From positions 1 to 64,000 of the forward strand of contig NZ_AUCT01000023.1 of assembly GCF_000429905.1 (NCBI RefSeq): 64,000 nucleotides of DNA, read 5' to 3'. Shown piece by piece: positions 51,199-60,776 of this stretch (its first letter is position 1; every line of letters begins with the position of its first letter). Origin of the DNA: Desulfatibacillum aliphaticivorans DSM 15576. Lineage in GTDB: Bacteria > Desulfobacterota > Desulfobacteria > Desulfobacterales > Desulfatibacillaceae. The position numbers and the translations under genes were made by a program. The notes under the pieces are model-generated. The model did no database searches, was not told where the DNA came from, and saw only the letters and a list, made by a program, of their open reading frames with translations.

Positions 51199-52350
51199 TC
51201 ACAAGCATTGCTGTAACATTTCCCGGGCTTCTTCATTTTCCGGGTCGGCTTTAAGAACCTGATTCAAATATTTTTCGGCCCACATGGGGCGCTTCATGGC
51301 CAGATAATTGCGCGCCAGATGCATTTTGATCCGCGGATCCTTGGCGTCCAGGTCCGAGGCAAGGGTCAGGCGTTTGACGGCCTCCTGATTGTCCCCCAGT
51401 TCCTCCAGAAACAGGCCCAGCCTGACCAAAAGGTCCGGCCTGCCTGGAGTGTTTTGGAGTATTTCAATCAAAAGGTTGGCAGCGTAGCGGATGTCCCCTT
51501 CTTTTTCGCAGATGTCCACGATCATCTCCCGGGTTTCGTTTTGCTCCCGGGAAACGCTGATGGTTTTGTCAAAGGTTTGGCGGGCCTTGTCACGCATCCC
51601 GGTCTGAAGCAGGACTGTCCCTAAACGAATCCCCCGATCCAGCTGCCTGGGGCTGATTTTCATGGCTTCGTCCAGGAACTTGGCTGCGTTTTCAAAATCC
51701 TGACGCTGCATGTAAAGCTCGCCCAATTGATTGAATGAAAAGACATCCAATTTGTTGCGGTTTATGGCGGCCAAAAAGCATTTTTCGGCATCATCCAAAT
51801 TATTGTTTTTTAAGAAATAATATCCCAGCTGACGGATGGGCTTCGTGCTTCCGGGGTCCATTTCCACGGCTTTTCTGGCTGCGGCCACGGCCTCTGCGAG
51901 CTTTCCTTCATTATAGAAATTTCTGGCGTGGCGTAAAAGCTGGACCGCCGGGGGGGGGTTGTTGTGATGGTGGATGACCCGGGCCACCCGGTCCCCCAGA
52001 GACTTGACCGTGAGAGGCTTAAGAAGATAGGCGTCAATGTCCGTTTCCGCCACTTCCGCCACGATTTCCGGGTCAGCCTCGGCCGTCACCATGACCACCG
52101 GCATATCCCACATCCCATTGTCATCCCGGATGTTCCGGAGCACGTCCACGCCCTTCATGATAGGCATGTTCCAGTCAATGATGGCCAAGTCCACTTCTTC
52201 GGTTTCCAGCTTCCTCCATGCCTGGGCGCCGTTATTGGCGAACACGAAGTCGCGCCCATATCCCAGGAGTTTCATGATTCCCCGAATAGACTTGCACATG
52301 CCGGGCATGTCGTCGGCAATCAGGACCTTCATGGTATTGATGTCAATCAT
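51199..52350 (-). CDS. Response regulator with TPR repeats
   Basis: A 383-residue protein with an N-terminal receiver (acidic pair Asp13-Asp14, phosphoacceptor Asp59 in AIIDWNMP, Lys in LLKPL) followed by about five TPR units (residues 145-383). There is no DNA-binding domain, so the output is a protein contact. AAAGGC precedes ATG 52350. Located directly upstream of the GAF histidine kinase. Confidence 0.9.
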   Translation of the reverse strand: MIDINTMKVLIADDMPGMCKSIRGIMKLLGYGRDFVFANNGAQAWRKLETEEVDLAIIDWNMPIMKGVDVLRNIRDDNGMWDMPVVMVTAEADPEIVAEVAETDIDAYLLKPLTVKSLGDRVARVIHHHNNPPPAVQLLRHARNFYNEGKLAEAVAAARKAVEMDPGSTKPIRQLGYYFLKNNNLDDAEKCFLAAINRNKLDVFSFNQLGELYMQRQDFENAAKFLDEAMKISPRQLDRGIRLGTVLLQTGMRDKARQTFDKTISVSREQNETREMIVDICEKEGDIRYAANLLIEILQNTPGRPDLLVRLGLFLEELGDNQEAVKRLTLASDLDAKDPRIKMHLARNYLAMKRPMWAEKYLNQVLKADPENEEAREMLQQCL

Positions 52351-52485
52351 TGCAGCGCCTTTGGGCTAAATAATACGGGAAAAATTGAAACAGCAATCCA
52401 ACGGCCACAAATTATGCAAAGACCATGCCCTGTTTTAAAAATATTGTATGGCGTCATGTAGAAGGGAGGGGGCGCCCGCCGCGCG

Positions 52486-54486
52486 TCAGGCGTCCAGTTC
52501 CGCCTGCAACTGGGCTTCCAGTTCCTCAATGGCTTCCTGGTCGGCCTCCCAGGCGGTCATGAGAGTATCCAGTCCGTCTTTAACCTTTTGGTATTCCTCC
52601 AAAAGAGGCTGACTTTTTTCGGAGTCGGAAAACACGTCCGGATCGGCCAGGAGCTCGGAGATTTCCGCTTCCCTGGCTTCCAATGTGGAAATTTTCTTTT
52701 CCGCTTCCTGAACACGTTTTTGGATGGGGCCTATCTTCTCCCACCTTAACTGGCGAATTCTGGCCTCAGCCTGTTTGCGGGCTTTTTTCTCGGCCCGGGT
52801 TCCGCCGGCGGGATCAGCCGCGTCCTCGGCCTGGGCGGGCTTGGCTTCCTGACGGCCTTGGGCTTCCTGCTTCTCTTCCAGCCGGTCCAGGTGGTCAAAG
52901 TATTCCGTGAGGGTTCCCGGATATTCCTCGATGGTCTGGTTTTTGATGTCCCAGATTTTGGTGGCCAGCCTTTTTACAAAGGACTGGTTGTGCGAGACGA
53001 AGATCAGGGTGCCGTTGTAGTCCTTGAGAGCGTCGGTGAGCATTTCGGCGGCCACGATGTCCAAATGGTTGGTGGGCTCGTCCATGAGCAGGCAGTTGCC
53101 CGGGTTGACCAGGAGTTTGGCCAGGGCCACCCTGGCTTTTTCGCCGCCGGAAAGCACGCCGACCTGCTTGTCCACCTCGTCGCCGGAAAAAAGAAAAGCC
53201 CCGCACACGCTGCGCACAAAGGTCTGGGTGGCCTTGGGCACGGCGGTGAAAACCTCCTCCACAATGCTGCGGGAGGCTTCCAACTGCTCGGCCTGATGCT
53301 GGGCGTAGTAGGACAGCGCAACCCCATGGCCCAAATCCACCTGGCCCTCTCCCGCCTTCATTTCTCCGGCGAAAATCTTAAGCAGGGTGGTCTTGCCGGC
53401 GCCGTTGCGGCCGATGATGGCGATGCGGTCCCCGCGCTGGGCGTTCAGGCGCACGCCTTTATATAATACATGGTCTCCAAAGGCTTTGGTCAGCCCTTTA
53501 GCCGTGACCACGTTCTGGCTGCTTCGGGGGACTTCGGGAAAGGAGAAGCTCATGCTTTTCTGGGGAGCATGGGTCTTGATCATCTCCATCTTCTCCACCA
53601 GCTTGAGCTTGCTTTGAGCTTGCCTGGCCTTGGTGGCCTTGTACCGGAACTTTTCCACGAACTTCATGGCGTCCTTGACCCGCTGCTCCTGCTTTTTGGC
53701 CTGACGCTCCAGAACCTGCTCCTCTTCCGCGCGCTGGGAAAGATAGGACTCGTAGTCCCCCCGGTACTGGCGCACGCCTTCCATCTCAAAGCTGATGACC
53801 CGGTTGATCTGGGAATTCAAAAATTCCCGGTCATGGCAAACCAGGATCAGGGCGCCTTCATAGCGCTCCAAAAACTGGCCCAGCCACCGGACCGAGTCCA
53901 TGTCCAGATGGTTGGTGGGTTCGTCCATGAGCAGGATATCGGGCTTTTGGAACAACAGCCCGGCCAGGGCGGCGCGCATGCGCCAGCCGCCGGAAAGTTC
54001 GGCCAGGGGGCGGTCCATGTCCTCCATGAGAAAACCCAGGCCGGAGAGAATCTGCTCAGCCACGTGCTTGGCGTATTGGGTTTCAAAATCCGTCAGGGTT
54101 TCGGCCAGCTTGGCGATCTTATGGCCGATTTCCGCCTGTTCCTCCTGGTCTTCGGCCTGAGACAGGGCCTCTTCCAGGCGTTCCATGCGCTTGTCCAGTT
54201 CCACCCGTCCCGGGACGGCCTCCAAAACGGACTGGAGCACGGTTTCGTCCGACGGATCGGAGATATCCTGGGCCAGGTAGCCCAAACGCATGCCCTTGGT
54301 CACCCGCACCTCGCCGGCGGTGGCCGCCGCCTCGTTCACCATGATCCGCATGAGGCTGGTTTTTCCGGTGCCGTTCCGGCCTATCAGACCGATGCGGTCT
54401 TTTTCCGACACCTGAAAGGTGAGGTTCTCGAATATGGTGCGCCCTCCGAAGGAAAGGGACAGGTTGTTGACGACCAAAAGACTCAT
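52486..54486 (-). CDS. ABC-F family ATPase
   Basis: A 666-residue protein with two ABC domains and no membrane part. Walker A motifs are GLIGRNGTGKTS and AIIGRNGAGKTT; signatures LSGGWRMRAALAGLL and LSGGEKARVALAKLL; Walker B DEPTNHLD twice. The interdomain linker (about 240-310, rich in Lys/Arg/Gln) and the C-terminal coiled coil (about 560-666) match the Uup/YheS type. ABC-F proteins act on the ribosome E site. The ribosome-binding site is weak. Confidence 0.92.
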   Translation of the reverse strand: MSLLVVNNLSLSFGGRTIFENLTFQVSEKDRIGLIGRNGTGKTSLMRIMVNEAAATAGEVRVTKGMRLGYLAQDISDPSDETVLQSVLEAVPGRVELDKRMERLEEALSQAEDQEEQAEIGHKIAKLAETLTDFETQYAKHVAEQILSGLGFLMEDMDRPLAELSGGWRMRAALAGLLFQKPDILLMDEPTNHLDMDSVRWLGQFLERYEGALILVCHDREFLNSQINRVISFEMEGVRQYRGDYESYLSQRAEEEQVLERQAKKQEQRVKDAMKFVEKFRYKATKARQAQSKLKLVEKMEMIKTHAPQKSMSFSFPEVPRSSQNVVTAKGLTKAFGDHVLYKGVRLNAQRGDRIAIIGRNGAGKTTLLKIFAGEMKAGEGQVDLGHGVALSYYAQHQAEQLEASRSIVEEVFTAVPKATQTFVRSVCGAFLFSGDEVDKQVGVLSGGEKARVALAKLLVNPGNCLLMDEPTNHLDIVAAEMLTDALKDYNGTLIFVSHNQSFVKRLATKIWDIKNQTIEEYPGTLTEYFDHLDRLEEKQEAQGRQEAKPAQAEDAADPAGGTRAEKKARKQAEARIRQLRWEKIGPIQKRVQEAEKKISTLEAREAEISELLADPDVFSDSEKSQPLLEEYQKVKDGLDTLMTAWEADQEAIEELEAQLQAELDA

Positions 54487-54776
54487 AATAAACGAATATC
54501 CAAAGTAAAAAGTTTAAAGGCGCCCGCGAAGAGCGCACTCGTCCGGCCCGGAAAGGGCGTATCCTGCGCGGCTCGAAAATCTACGGCAAACACAGCCTCT
54601 TGTCAAACCTTTGGCCTGCAAAAACCTTAAAATAACTTGCTTGTCCGGGCTTTATTGTGTATCAGGGGCGTGATTCTTGCACTATCTTAAAAAGCGGCCA
54701 CTTGGGGGCTGCAAAGCATAACCTCTTTGCGGGAGCGCCCGCAAGCAATCAAGAAAACAAAGGAAAAACAGTTATC

Positions 54777-56096
54777 ATGGCATTCATCGCCCCTTTCAAG
54801 GGTATCCTGTTCGCCCCGGAAAAAGTCAAGGACATGTCCAAGGTTCTGACGCCTCCGTATGACGTCATCAGCCCCGAGGAGCAGGAGGCCTTTTACCAGG
54901 CGCACCCCAATTGCGTTATCCGCCTTATCCTTGGCAAAAAAACCCCTGAAGACAACGAGGAAAACAATCCTCACACCCGGTCCGCCGCCTATTACAAGGA
55001 ATGGCAGGAGCAGGGAGTGCTGACCAAGGACAAGGAGTTGTGCTTTTACCTCATCGCCACGGAATTTGAAGCTTTGGGCAAAATCCACGAACGCCTGGGC
55101 CTGGTGGCGGCGGTCCGCCTGACGCCCTTTTCCGAAGGCAAGGTCCTGCCCCATGAGCAGACCTATTCCGGGGTGAAATCCGAGCGCCTGGCTCTGTTTA
55201 AAAAGGTGCACGCCAATTTTTCGTCCATATTCTCCCTGTTTCCCGATACGGACGCTGGAGCTTTTGAAAAAATGCACCAGGTCGTCCTTGAGCAGACGCC
55301 GGACGTGGACGTAGTCGACTACGCCGGCCACCGTCAAAGGATGTGGCGCATCACGGATCCGGAAACCCAGGAGTTTTTGAGCAAAAAGGTGGGCGAAGAA
55401 TCGGTATACATTGCGGACGGCCACCATCGCTACGAAACCAGCTTGGCCTTTATGGAGTTTTTGGAGGCGGAGAATCCAGGCATGCCCGACGATCATCCGG
55501 CCCGATACGTCATGATGTACCTTTCCTCCATGGCCGACCCAGGCATGATCATCCTGGCCGCGCATCGTATGCTGGCCAAGTTGAGCGACAGCGCCAAGGC
55601 GGCTTTTCTGGAAAAAGCCCCGGAATATTTCGACATCACGGAATTCGACGCGGAAACCGGCCGGGAGGATTTTCTGGCGGCCCTGGAAAACCAGACCGAA
55701 AGAACGGCCATCGGCGTCGCCCTGACCGGCGAGCCCCTGAGGCTGATGGTCATCAAGCCCGGAGCCATGGATAAGGTGTTCGAAGGCAAGATCGCCCCGG
55801 AACTGAGAGACCTGGACGTGACCGTCCTGCGGGACTTGATTTTCCTTAGGCTCCTGGGACTTACCGAAGCGGACATGGACGACCACGATTTTATCAGCTA
55901 CGACACCAAGCACGGGGCGACGCTGGACAAGGTCGCAAGCGGCGAGGCCGCAGCCGGATTCATCCTGAACGCCACCAAAATCCAGCATGTAAGGAACGTG
56001 GCCAAGGCGGGCCTGACCATGCCCCGGAAGTCCACCTATTTTTACCCCAAGGTCATCACCGGCATGGCCATGAAAAGCCTCAAGGCGGACGAGTAG
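54777..56096 (+). CDS. DUF1015 family protein
   Basis: A 439-residue protein with the DUF1015 (COG4198-like) landmarks: IAPFKGILFAPEKV, LTPPYDVISPEEQEAFYQAH, VYIADGHHRYETSLAF, and LFDTKHGATL-type ending (SYDTKHGATLDKV). The start at ATG 54777 fits the family; the frame extends 40 codons upstream with no site. The GHHRYET motif suggests an enzyme, but no reaction is known. A terminator follows at 56120. Confidence 0.85.
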   Translation: MAFIAPFKGILFAPEKVKDMSKVLTPPYDVISPEEQEAFYQAHPNCVIRLILGKKTPEDNEENNPHTRSAAYYKEWQEQGVLTKDKELCFYLIATEFEALGKIHERLGLVAAVRLTPFSEGKVLPHEQTYSGVKSERLALFKKVHANFSSIFSLFPDTDAGAFEKMHQVVLEQTPDVDVVDYAGHRQRMWRITDPETQEFLSKKVGEESVYIADGHHRYETSLAFMEFLEAENPGMPDDHPARYVMMYLSSMADPGMIILAAHRMLAKLSDSAKAAFLEKAPEYFDITEFDAETGREDFLAALENQTERTAIGVALTGEPLRLMVIKPGAMDKVFEGKIAPELRDLDVTVLRDLIFLRLLGLTEADMDDHDFISYDTKHGATLDKVASGEAAAGFILNATKIQHVRNVAKAGLTMPRKSTYFYPKVITGMAMKSLKADE

Positions 56097-56119
56097 TTTT
56101 TTATTGTTGAAAAATCCAG

Positions 56120-56159
56120 CGCCGGATAAGGCCCCAGGCGGGCTTTTTCCGGCGTTTTT
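56120..56159 (+). terminator. Rho-independent terminator after the DUF1015 gene
   Basis: CGCCGGA (56120-56126) pairs with TCCGGCG (56148-56154), with an inner GCCC/GGGC stem, followed by TTTTT. It lies 24 bp past the stop. Confidence 0.8.
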
Positions 56160-56176
56160 GTTATAGGGGGTTGATT

Positions 56177-56545
56177 ATGAGCAACAGCCGATTGGTATAC
56201 TCCACGGAGACGGGCCGCATGTGCCCTGACTGCGGCAAGCCCAAAGCCAAATGCTCCTGCAAGAAGAAAAAGAAGGGCAAGGAAACGCCCCAGCCCTTTC
56301 CCCAGGACGGAGTGGTGCGCATCCGCCGGGAGGTCAAGGGCCGCAAAGGAAAAACGGCCATCGCTATATTCGGCCTGCCCCTGGAAGGATCGGACTTGAA
56401 GGATTTCGCCAAGTTCTTGAAGCAGAAATGCGGGTCGGGGGGCTCCGTCAAGGACGGCGTGATCATCATCCAGGGCGACCACCGGGAAGCCGCCGCCGAA
56501 GCCATCAAGGAAAAGGGCTACAAAGTCAAGCTGGCGGGGGGATGA
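56177..56545 (+). CDS. yciH: SUI1/YciH family translation initiation-like factor
   Basis: A 122-residue protein. The N-terminus has a CPDCGKPKAKCSCKKKKK cysteine-lysine cluster; the C-terminal 75 residues are a SUI1/eIF1 fold (RREVKGRKGKTAIAIFGLPL, CGSGGSVKDGVIIIQGDHRE). AGGGGG precedes ATG 56177; the TTG at 56171 is less likely. Bacterial members may proofread initiation at non-standard starts. Confidence 0.9.
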   Translation: MSNSRLVYSTETGRMCPDCGKPKAKCSCKKKKKGKETPQPFPQDGVVRIRREVKGRKGKTAIAIFGLPLEGSDLKDFAKFLKQKCGSGGSVKDGVIIIQGDHREAAAEAIKEKGYKVKLAGG

Positions 56546-56573
56546 TTGAAGAAGGACGCCGCAAATTAAAAGG

Positions 56574-57212
56574 CTATTCAATAGCCTGACTTTCAAATTT
56601 TTTTATAACCTTTTTTAAATGCTCGTTATCTTCTTCCAACAATTGGATGCACAGGTCTTTTTCCTTTGAAAACTCGTTGGATTTGACGGCCTTTAACGAG
56701 GCGATTCTTCTACTATTTTCCTGAATTGTCTTTTCAAACTCATCAACATATTGGTCGCCGGTGGCTGTCACGATGCTGCTTAGGAGCAGATGCCTGGGGT
56801 CTTCTATGGTGTAGTACTTGTGGATCAGTTCCAAGAACAAATCCGGGTTTACATTGACGATTTCGCCCCGCAGATCATTCAAGGCCTCTACGAACGATGC
56901 GTTGTTGCGAAAAAAATCAGCTAAATCAAAAGCCAGATGGCAGGCGTAATAGTCCCCTTGTCTCACAAGGCTATAGAGAGAGCGCAAAAACTTCCAGGAT
57001 TCTTCTCCGATCAGTTTTTTAGGAGTCTGATGCTTCAGCCTCTCTTGCTCATCCATGGATTGCATCCTGGCGATGATCGCCTGATAATGGGCTGAATTGG
57101 GCTCGGCGATAAAATCGTCCCATATGCTGTTTTGAGCCTGGGCAAAAACCGGTGGGGCAGTCAGGAATACGGTCAACAGAATGAACAGGTTCGAATATAA
57201 GGGGCGTTTCAT
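56574..57212 (-). CDS. Secreted hypothetical protein, helical
   Basis: A 212-residue protein with a signal peptide (NLFILLTVFLTAPPVFAQA, likely cleaved after FAQA). The mature protein is mostly helical with a C-terminal coiled coil (about 160-210). GGAGG lies 12 bases before ATG 57212. Not recognised. Convergent with the SUI1 gene. Confidence 0.7.
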   Translation of the reverse strand: MKRPLYSNLFILLTVFLTAPPVFAQAQNSIWDDFIAEPNSAHYQAIIARMQSMDEQERLKHQTPKKLIGEESWKFLRSLYSLVRQGDYYACHLAFDLADFFRNNASFVEALNDLRGEIVNVNPDLFLELIHKYYTIEDPRHLLLSSIVTATGDQYVDEFEKTIQENSRRIASLKAVKSNEFSKEKDLCIQLLEEDNEHLKKVIKKFESQAIE

Positions 57213-57280
57213 CCGGGTGATTGCCTCCGAATTTTCAGAATCAATTTATTTGATAACCAATTAGATTTTATATGCTTATA

Positions 57281-57353
57281 TATGCATTCTCACGCAAGGC
57301 ATGGGAATGAGTTCTAGTTATGTATGCATTCCACGCAAGTCATGGGCATGAGT
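57281..57353. repeat. Two imperfect direct repeats in a 324-bp gap
   Basis: TATGCATTCTCACGCAAGGC with CATGGGAATGAGT (57281-57312) and TATGCATTCCACGCAAGTC with CATGGGCATGAGT (57323-57353). Further along the gap (57483-57520) is a decayed GC hairpin of the CTGGATTCCCGC...GGAAATGACGG kind that is common in such genomes. No gene lies in 57213-57536. Confidence 0.6.
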
Positions 57354-57536
57354 ATTTAACCAGGGCCTGCCGTCCGCCGGAATTGCTGGGTTCCTACTGT
57401 CTTCAGCGGCCGCACCTACTGTTGCTAAAGCAACCCTGGCACGATACTGCTGTGCCAGGGCCACCCAAAAAAAGGGCAAGGACGCTGGATTCCCGCTAAA
57501 AGCATGCGGAAATGACGGACGGGGCGAACCCCGCGC

Positions 57537-58094
57537 CTATTGGATTACGATAAATGATTTAACCTTTTTGACGCCTTCCACGGACCTGGCGATGGCGATG
57601 GCCCGGTCCCTGTCCGCGGGGCTGTCCACGATTCCCAAAAGCACCACGTGGCCCAGCACGCTTTCAATCTTGACCTGGGTGGATTCAAAATCTTTGGCCT
57701 TGATCAGCTGGGTGCGGATTTTGGCGGCAAGGGCCGTGTCGTCCACGGATTCGCCCAAGGTTTTGTCATTAACGTTCAGCAGATAGGTTTTGACGGACCT
57801 AACGCCCTCTTCCGCCTTGGCATGGGCTACGGCGACATCCTTTTGCAGGTCTTTTTCTACAATGCCGATGAGGTAGGCCGTGCCGTTATATACGGACACG
57901 GAGATGTCCAGGCCTTTGACGGAATCGTCGGCCAGGAGCGCGTATTTGATGTTCGTCGCCCGTTTGGCGTCGTCCATTTGGGTTCCCAGGCTGCGTTCGT
58001 CCCTGGCGGCCCTGTAGGCGGAATAACAGCCGGACAGCATGACTGCGCAAAGCAAGAGCGCCGCAAGGGCAAGCCAACGTGATTTCTTCTGCAT
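57537..58094 (-). CDS. BON-domain lipoprotein
   Basis: A 185-residue protein with a lipoprotein signal (LALAALLLCAVMLSGC; Cys23 is the lipidated residue) and two BON domains (about 45-110 and 115-185), each with a Gly-containing VxLxGxV strand (GTAYLIGIVEK and GHVVLLGIVDSP). Probably periplasmic, attached to a membrane, as in OsmY/DolP-like proteins that bind phospholipids. AAGGAGG precedes ATG 58094. It lies between the hybrid kinase gene and a gap. Confidence 0.88.
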   Translation of the reverse strand: MQKKSRWLALAALLLCAVMLSGCYSAYRAARDERSLGTQMDDAKRATNIKYALLADDSVKGLDISVSVYNGTAYLIGIVEKDLQKDVAVAHAKAEEGVRSVKTYLLNVNDKTLGESVDDTALAAKIRTQLIKAKDFESTQVKIESVLGHVVLLGIVDSPADRDRAIAIARSVEGVKKVKSFIVIQ

Positions 58095-58139
58095 GACATC
58101 CTCCTTGAAATACGCAAAAGCGGCTTGCCGGGCCTCGCC

Positions 58140-60677
58140 CTATTCCGAGCAATCGTTTTTACCCAGAACCTCCCTGATTTTATGGGAAAGCTGTTCCAGG
58201 TTAAAGGGCTTCTGAATGAACCCGTTGCACCCCTTTTGCATGATCTCCACAGCCTGTCCGTTCAGGCTGTAGCCGCTGGATAAAAGAACTCTGACCGCGG
58301 GATCGATGAGCTTCAACTGATCGTAAACCTCCTCGCCCGTCATATCAGGCATTATCATATCCAGGATGACCATGTCGATTTCCCGGTGGCTTTCCTTGAA
58401 GATTTCCAGGGCGGTTCTGGCGTTGCCGGCCAGGTGGACCTGATAGCCCAGGGCCTTGAGAATTTCTCCGCCCGTCTTGATGATAACGTCCTCGTCGTCC
58501 ACCAACAGCAGGGTTTCGCTGCCGTACAGGATTCCCAGGGAGGCTTTTTCCTCCATCGCAACCTCGGTTTTGGCTGCGGCGGGCAGGTAGATATTGAAGG
58601 TGGCGCCCTTGCCCGGGGCGCTGTATACGGTGAGCATGCCCTGGTGATTCTTGATGATTCCGTAGGCTGAGGAAAGCCCCAGGCCTGTGCCCCGGCTTAC
58701 GTCCTTGGTGGTGAAAAAGGGATCGAAAACCTTTTGCTGGGTGGCTTCGTCCATGCCGTGGCCCGTATCGGTGACGGATACCTTGATGTATTTTCCCGGC
58801 TCCAGGGAGTAGGGCTTCACGAATATTTCGTCCAACTGGATGTTTTGAGTCTGGATATACAGGTCGCCCCCGTCCGGCATGGCCTGCCCGGCGTTGACGA
58901 ATAAATTCAAGAGCACCTGCTCCAACTGTCCGGAGTCGGCGTCCACGGCCCAGGAGCCCTGGAAGTCCCGGTGAATGGTGACCTCCTTGGCGGCCCGGCC
59001 GAACATATGGAGGGTTTTGTCCACCAGCTTGTTCATGTCCAGGGTCCTGACCTCGTATTTCCCCCCCCGGGCGAAGCCCAGGAGCTGGCGGGTCAGGCCG
59101 GTGGCGGCGGCGATGTACGCCTCCATGTCCTGGATGCGGCCGTAATGGGGATGGACGGGCTCCAGATCCTGCAGCATGAGGCTGACGTTTCCCTGCAGCC
59201 CGGTGAGGAGGTTGTTGAAGTCATGAGCCACGCCGCCGGCCAGAGTGCCGATGGCCTCCAGCTTTTGAGCCTGCGTGAGCTTCTTTTCCAGCCTGTCCTT
59301 TTCCTTTTGGGCTTCCAGAATGTGGGAGATGTCCCGGCAGATGCACCGGAACCCGGCCGGCTTGCCGTCCACGGTCTTTAAGGAGGCGGACATCTGGATC
59401 TGCACCGGAGTTCCGTCCAGCTTGACCACCTGATACTGAACCACCCGGGCGGGCTCGCCTGTCCGGTAGATGCGGTTAAACATCTCAAACAGCTGGCTTG
59501 CGGTTTCGGAGCGGGTGTACTGGCGGTAGCCCAGGCCCAGCATTTCCTCCCGGGACAGGCCGTAGATGCGGCATAAGGCGTCGTTGACGAAAATCAGATT
59601 GCCTTCAAGGTCCAGCTCAAAAAAGCCTTCCTGCAGGCTGTCCAGCATGGTCTGGTATTTCAGCTCGGACTCCACCAGAGCTTTGAGAGCGGCCTTCCTC
59701 CGGGTTATGTCCGTGGCGATCATGGTCAGGTCGGGAGGCTTTCCCTCCATTTCAATGGGTGTGATCCTGACTTCATACCACGACTTGATGGACTGGTTGG
59801 GTCCCGCGGCCTTGACTTCCAGGTCTCCCGCCCGGCCCGTCTCCAGCACCTGGCGTATGGCTTTGTCCAGGTTGGTTCTGAATTTGGAGGAGATATAAGT
59901 CAAAACGCTGGAGCCCAGGACCATTTCCACAGGAGTTCCGTCCAGGGTGCGGTTGAGAGCCAGGATACGCCCTTCGGAGTCCAGGCGCATCACGATTTCA
60001 GGCAGGCTGCGCACCAGGGAGCGATAGCTTTCCTTGGCCGCCGCCAGCTTTTCAAGGGCGCCGTTTTTTTCTTTCAGGGATGCATCCCGGCTGTACAGAC
60101 TGGCCACGGTTTGGGCCAGAAATCGAAGGTGGTCCAACAGTTTGTGCATGCTCATGCGGGGAATCCGGGTCAAAGCGTCCAGATAGCTTTCCTGGTTGTA
60201 GCCGTATTCCCGGCAGATTTCCGCGAACTTCTTGGGATCAGGATCCTCTTGGGTGAGTGCCTGGCCCGCAATGAGGGTGAACACCTGTTTGCCGTCATGA
60301 AAAATGGGAAGGGCTGCATCGGTGAGCCCAAAGCCGCAAATCCTGGCTGCTGGGTTGTCCCCTCCATCCATGGATGCCAGAAGGCTGAGGCAGTTGTCGC
60401 GGCAAACTCGCCCGGACCGGGCGTCGGAAAGGTGAAAGCCCTTGCACAAAGACTGCCAACCGGCCTGGGCCGCCGTCCGGCCTTCAGGATAGGTCAGAAG
60501 GCTGACGCTGACGCCCGTGGCCCGAAAAAACCCCGCCAAAACGGAATCCATCTCCTCCAAGGCCGGAGGCGTTCCGTGGGCGTTGTCAGCCAGGTTGTGT
60601 ATGGGATGCCGCCCTGCTTTGTTCGACGTGTTTTCAGATAGTTGCGACTCTACGGAACTACGTTTAGAATCCTCCAT
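58140..60677 (-). CDS. Hybrid histidine kinase: PocR, two PAS, HisKA, ATPase, receiver
   Basis: An 845-residue soluble kinase. The N-terminal PocR-like ligand domain (about 40-200) has the cysteine pattern GRVCRDNCLSLL. Two PAS domains follow (about 215-335 and 340-455), then HisKA with His485 (GGVAHDFNNLLTGL), the ATPase (NLFVNAGQAM, DTGHGMDEA, GLGLSSAYG) and a receiver with Asp773 (VILDMIMPD). All phosphotransfer residues are intact. GGGGGGAG precedes ATG 60677. No separate output gene is adjacent. Confidence 0.9.
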   Translation of the reverse strand: MEDSKRSSVESQLSENTSNKAGRHPIHNLADNAHGTPPALEEMDSVLAGFFRATGVSVSLLTYPEGRTAAQAGWQSLCKGFHLSDARSGRVCRDNCLSLLASMDGGDNPAARICGFGLTDAALPIFHDGKQVFTLIAGQALTQEDPDPKKFAEICREYGYNQESYLDALTRIPRMSMHKLLDHLRFLAQTVASLYSRDASLKEKNGALEKLAAAKESYRSLVRSLPEIVMRLDSEGRILALNRTLDGTPVEMVLGSSVLTYISSKFRTNLDKAIRQVLETGRAGDLEVKAAGPNQSIKSWYEVRITPIEMEGKPPDLTMIATDITRRKAALKALVESELKYQTMLDSLQEGFFELDLEGNLIFVNDALCRIYGLSREEMLGLGYRQYTRSETASQLFEMFNRIYRTGEPARVVQYQVVKLDGTPVQIQMSASLKTVDGKPAGFRCICRDISHILEAQKEKDRLEKKLTQAQKLEAIGTLAGGVAHDFNNLLTGLQGNVSLMLQDLEPVHPHYGRIQDMEAYIAAATGLTRQLLGFARGGKYEVRTLDMNKLVDKTLHMFGRAAKEVTIHRDFQGSWAVDADSGQLEQVLLNLFVNAGQAMPDGGDLYIQTQNIQLDEIFVKPYSLEPGKYIKVSVTDTGHGMDEATQQKVFDPFFTTKDVSRGTGLGLSSAYGIIKNHQGMLTVYSAPGKGATFNIYLPAAAKTEVAMEEKASLGILYGSETLLLVDDEDVIIKTGGEILKALGYQVHLAGNARTALEIFKESHREIDMVILDMIMPDMTGEEVYDQLKLIDPAVRVLLSSGYSLNGQAVEIMQKGCNGFIQKPFNLEQLSHKIREVLGKNDCSE

Positions 60678-60776
60678 GGCTCCCCCCAGGTGAAGTTAAT
60701 CAGCCTGCCCATAGCATTCTTAAGTATGTTTACTTTAGTTTATTACACATAAAGTGCGAGATATTCAAGAGATTTG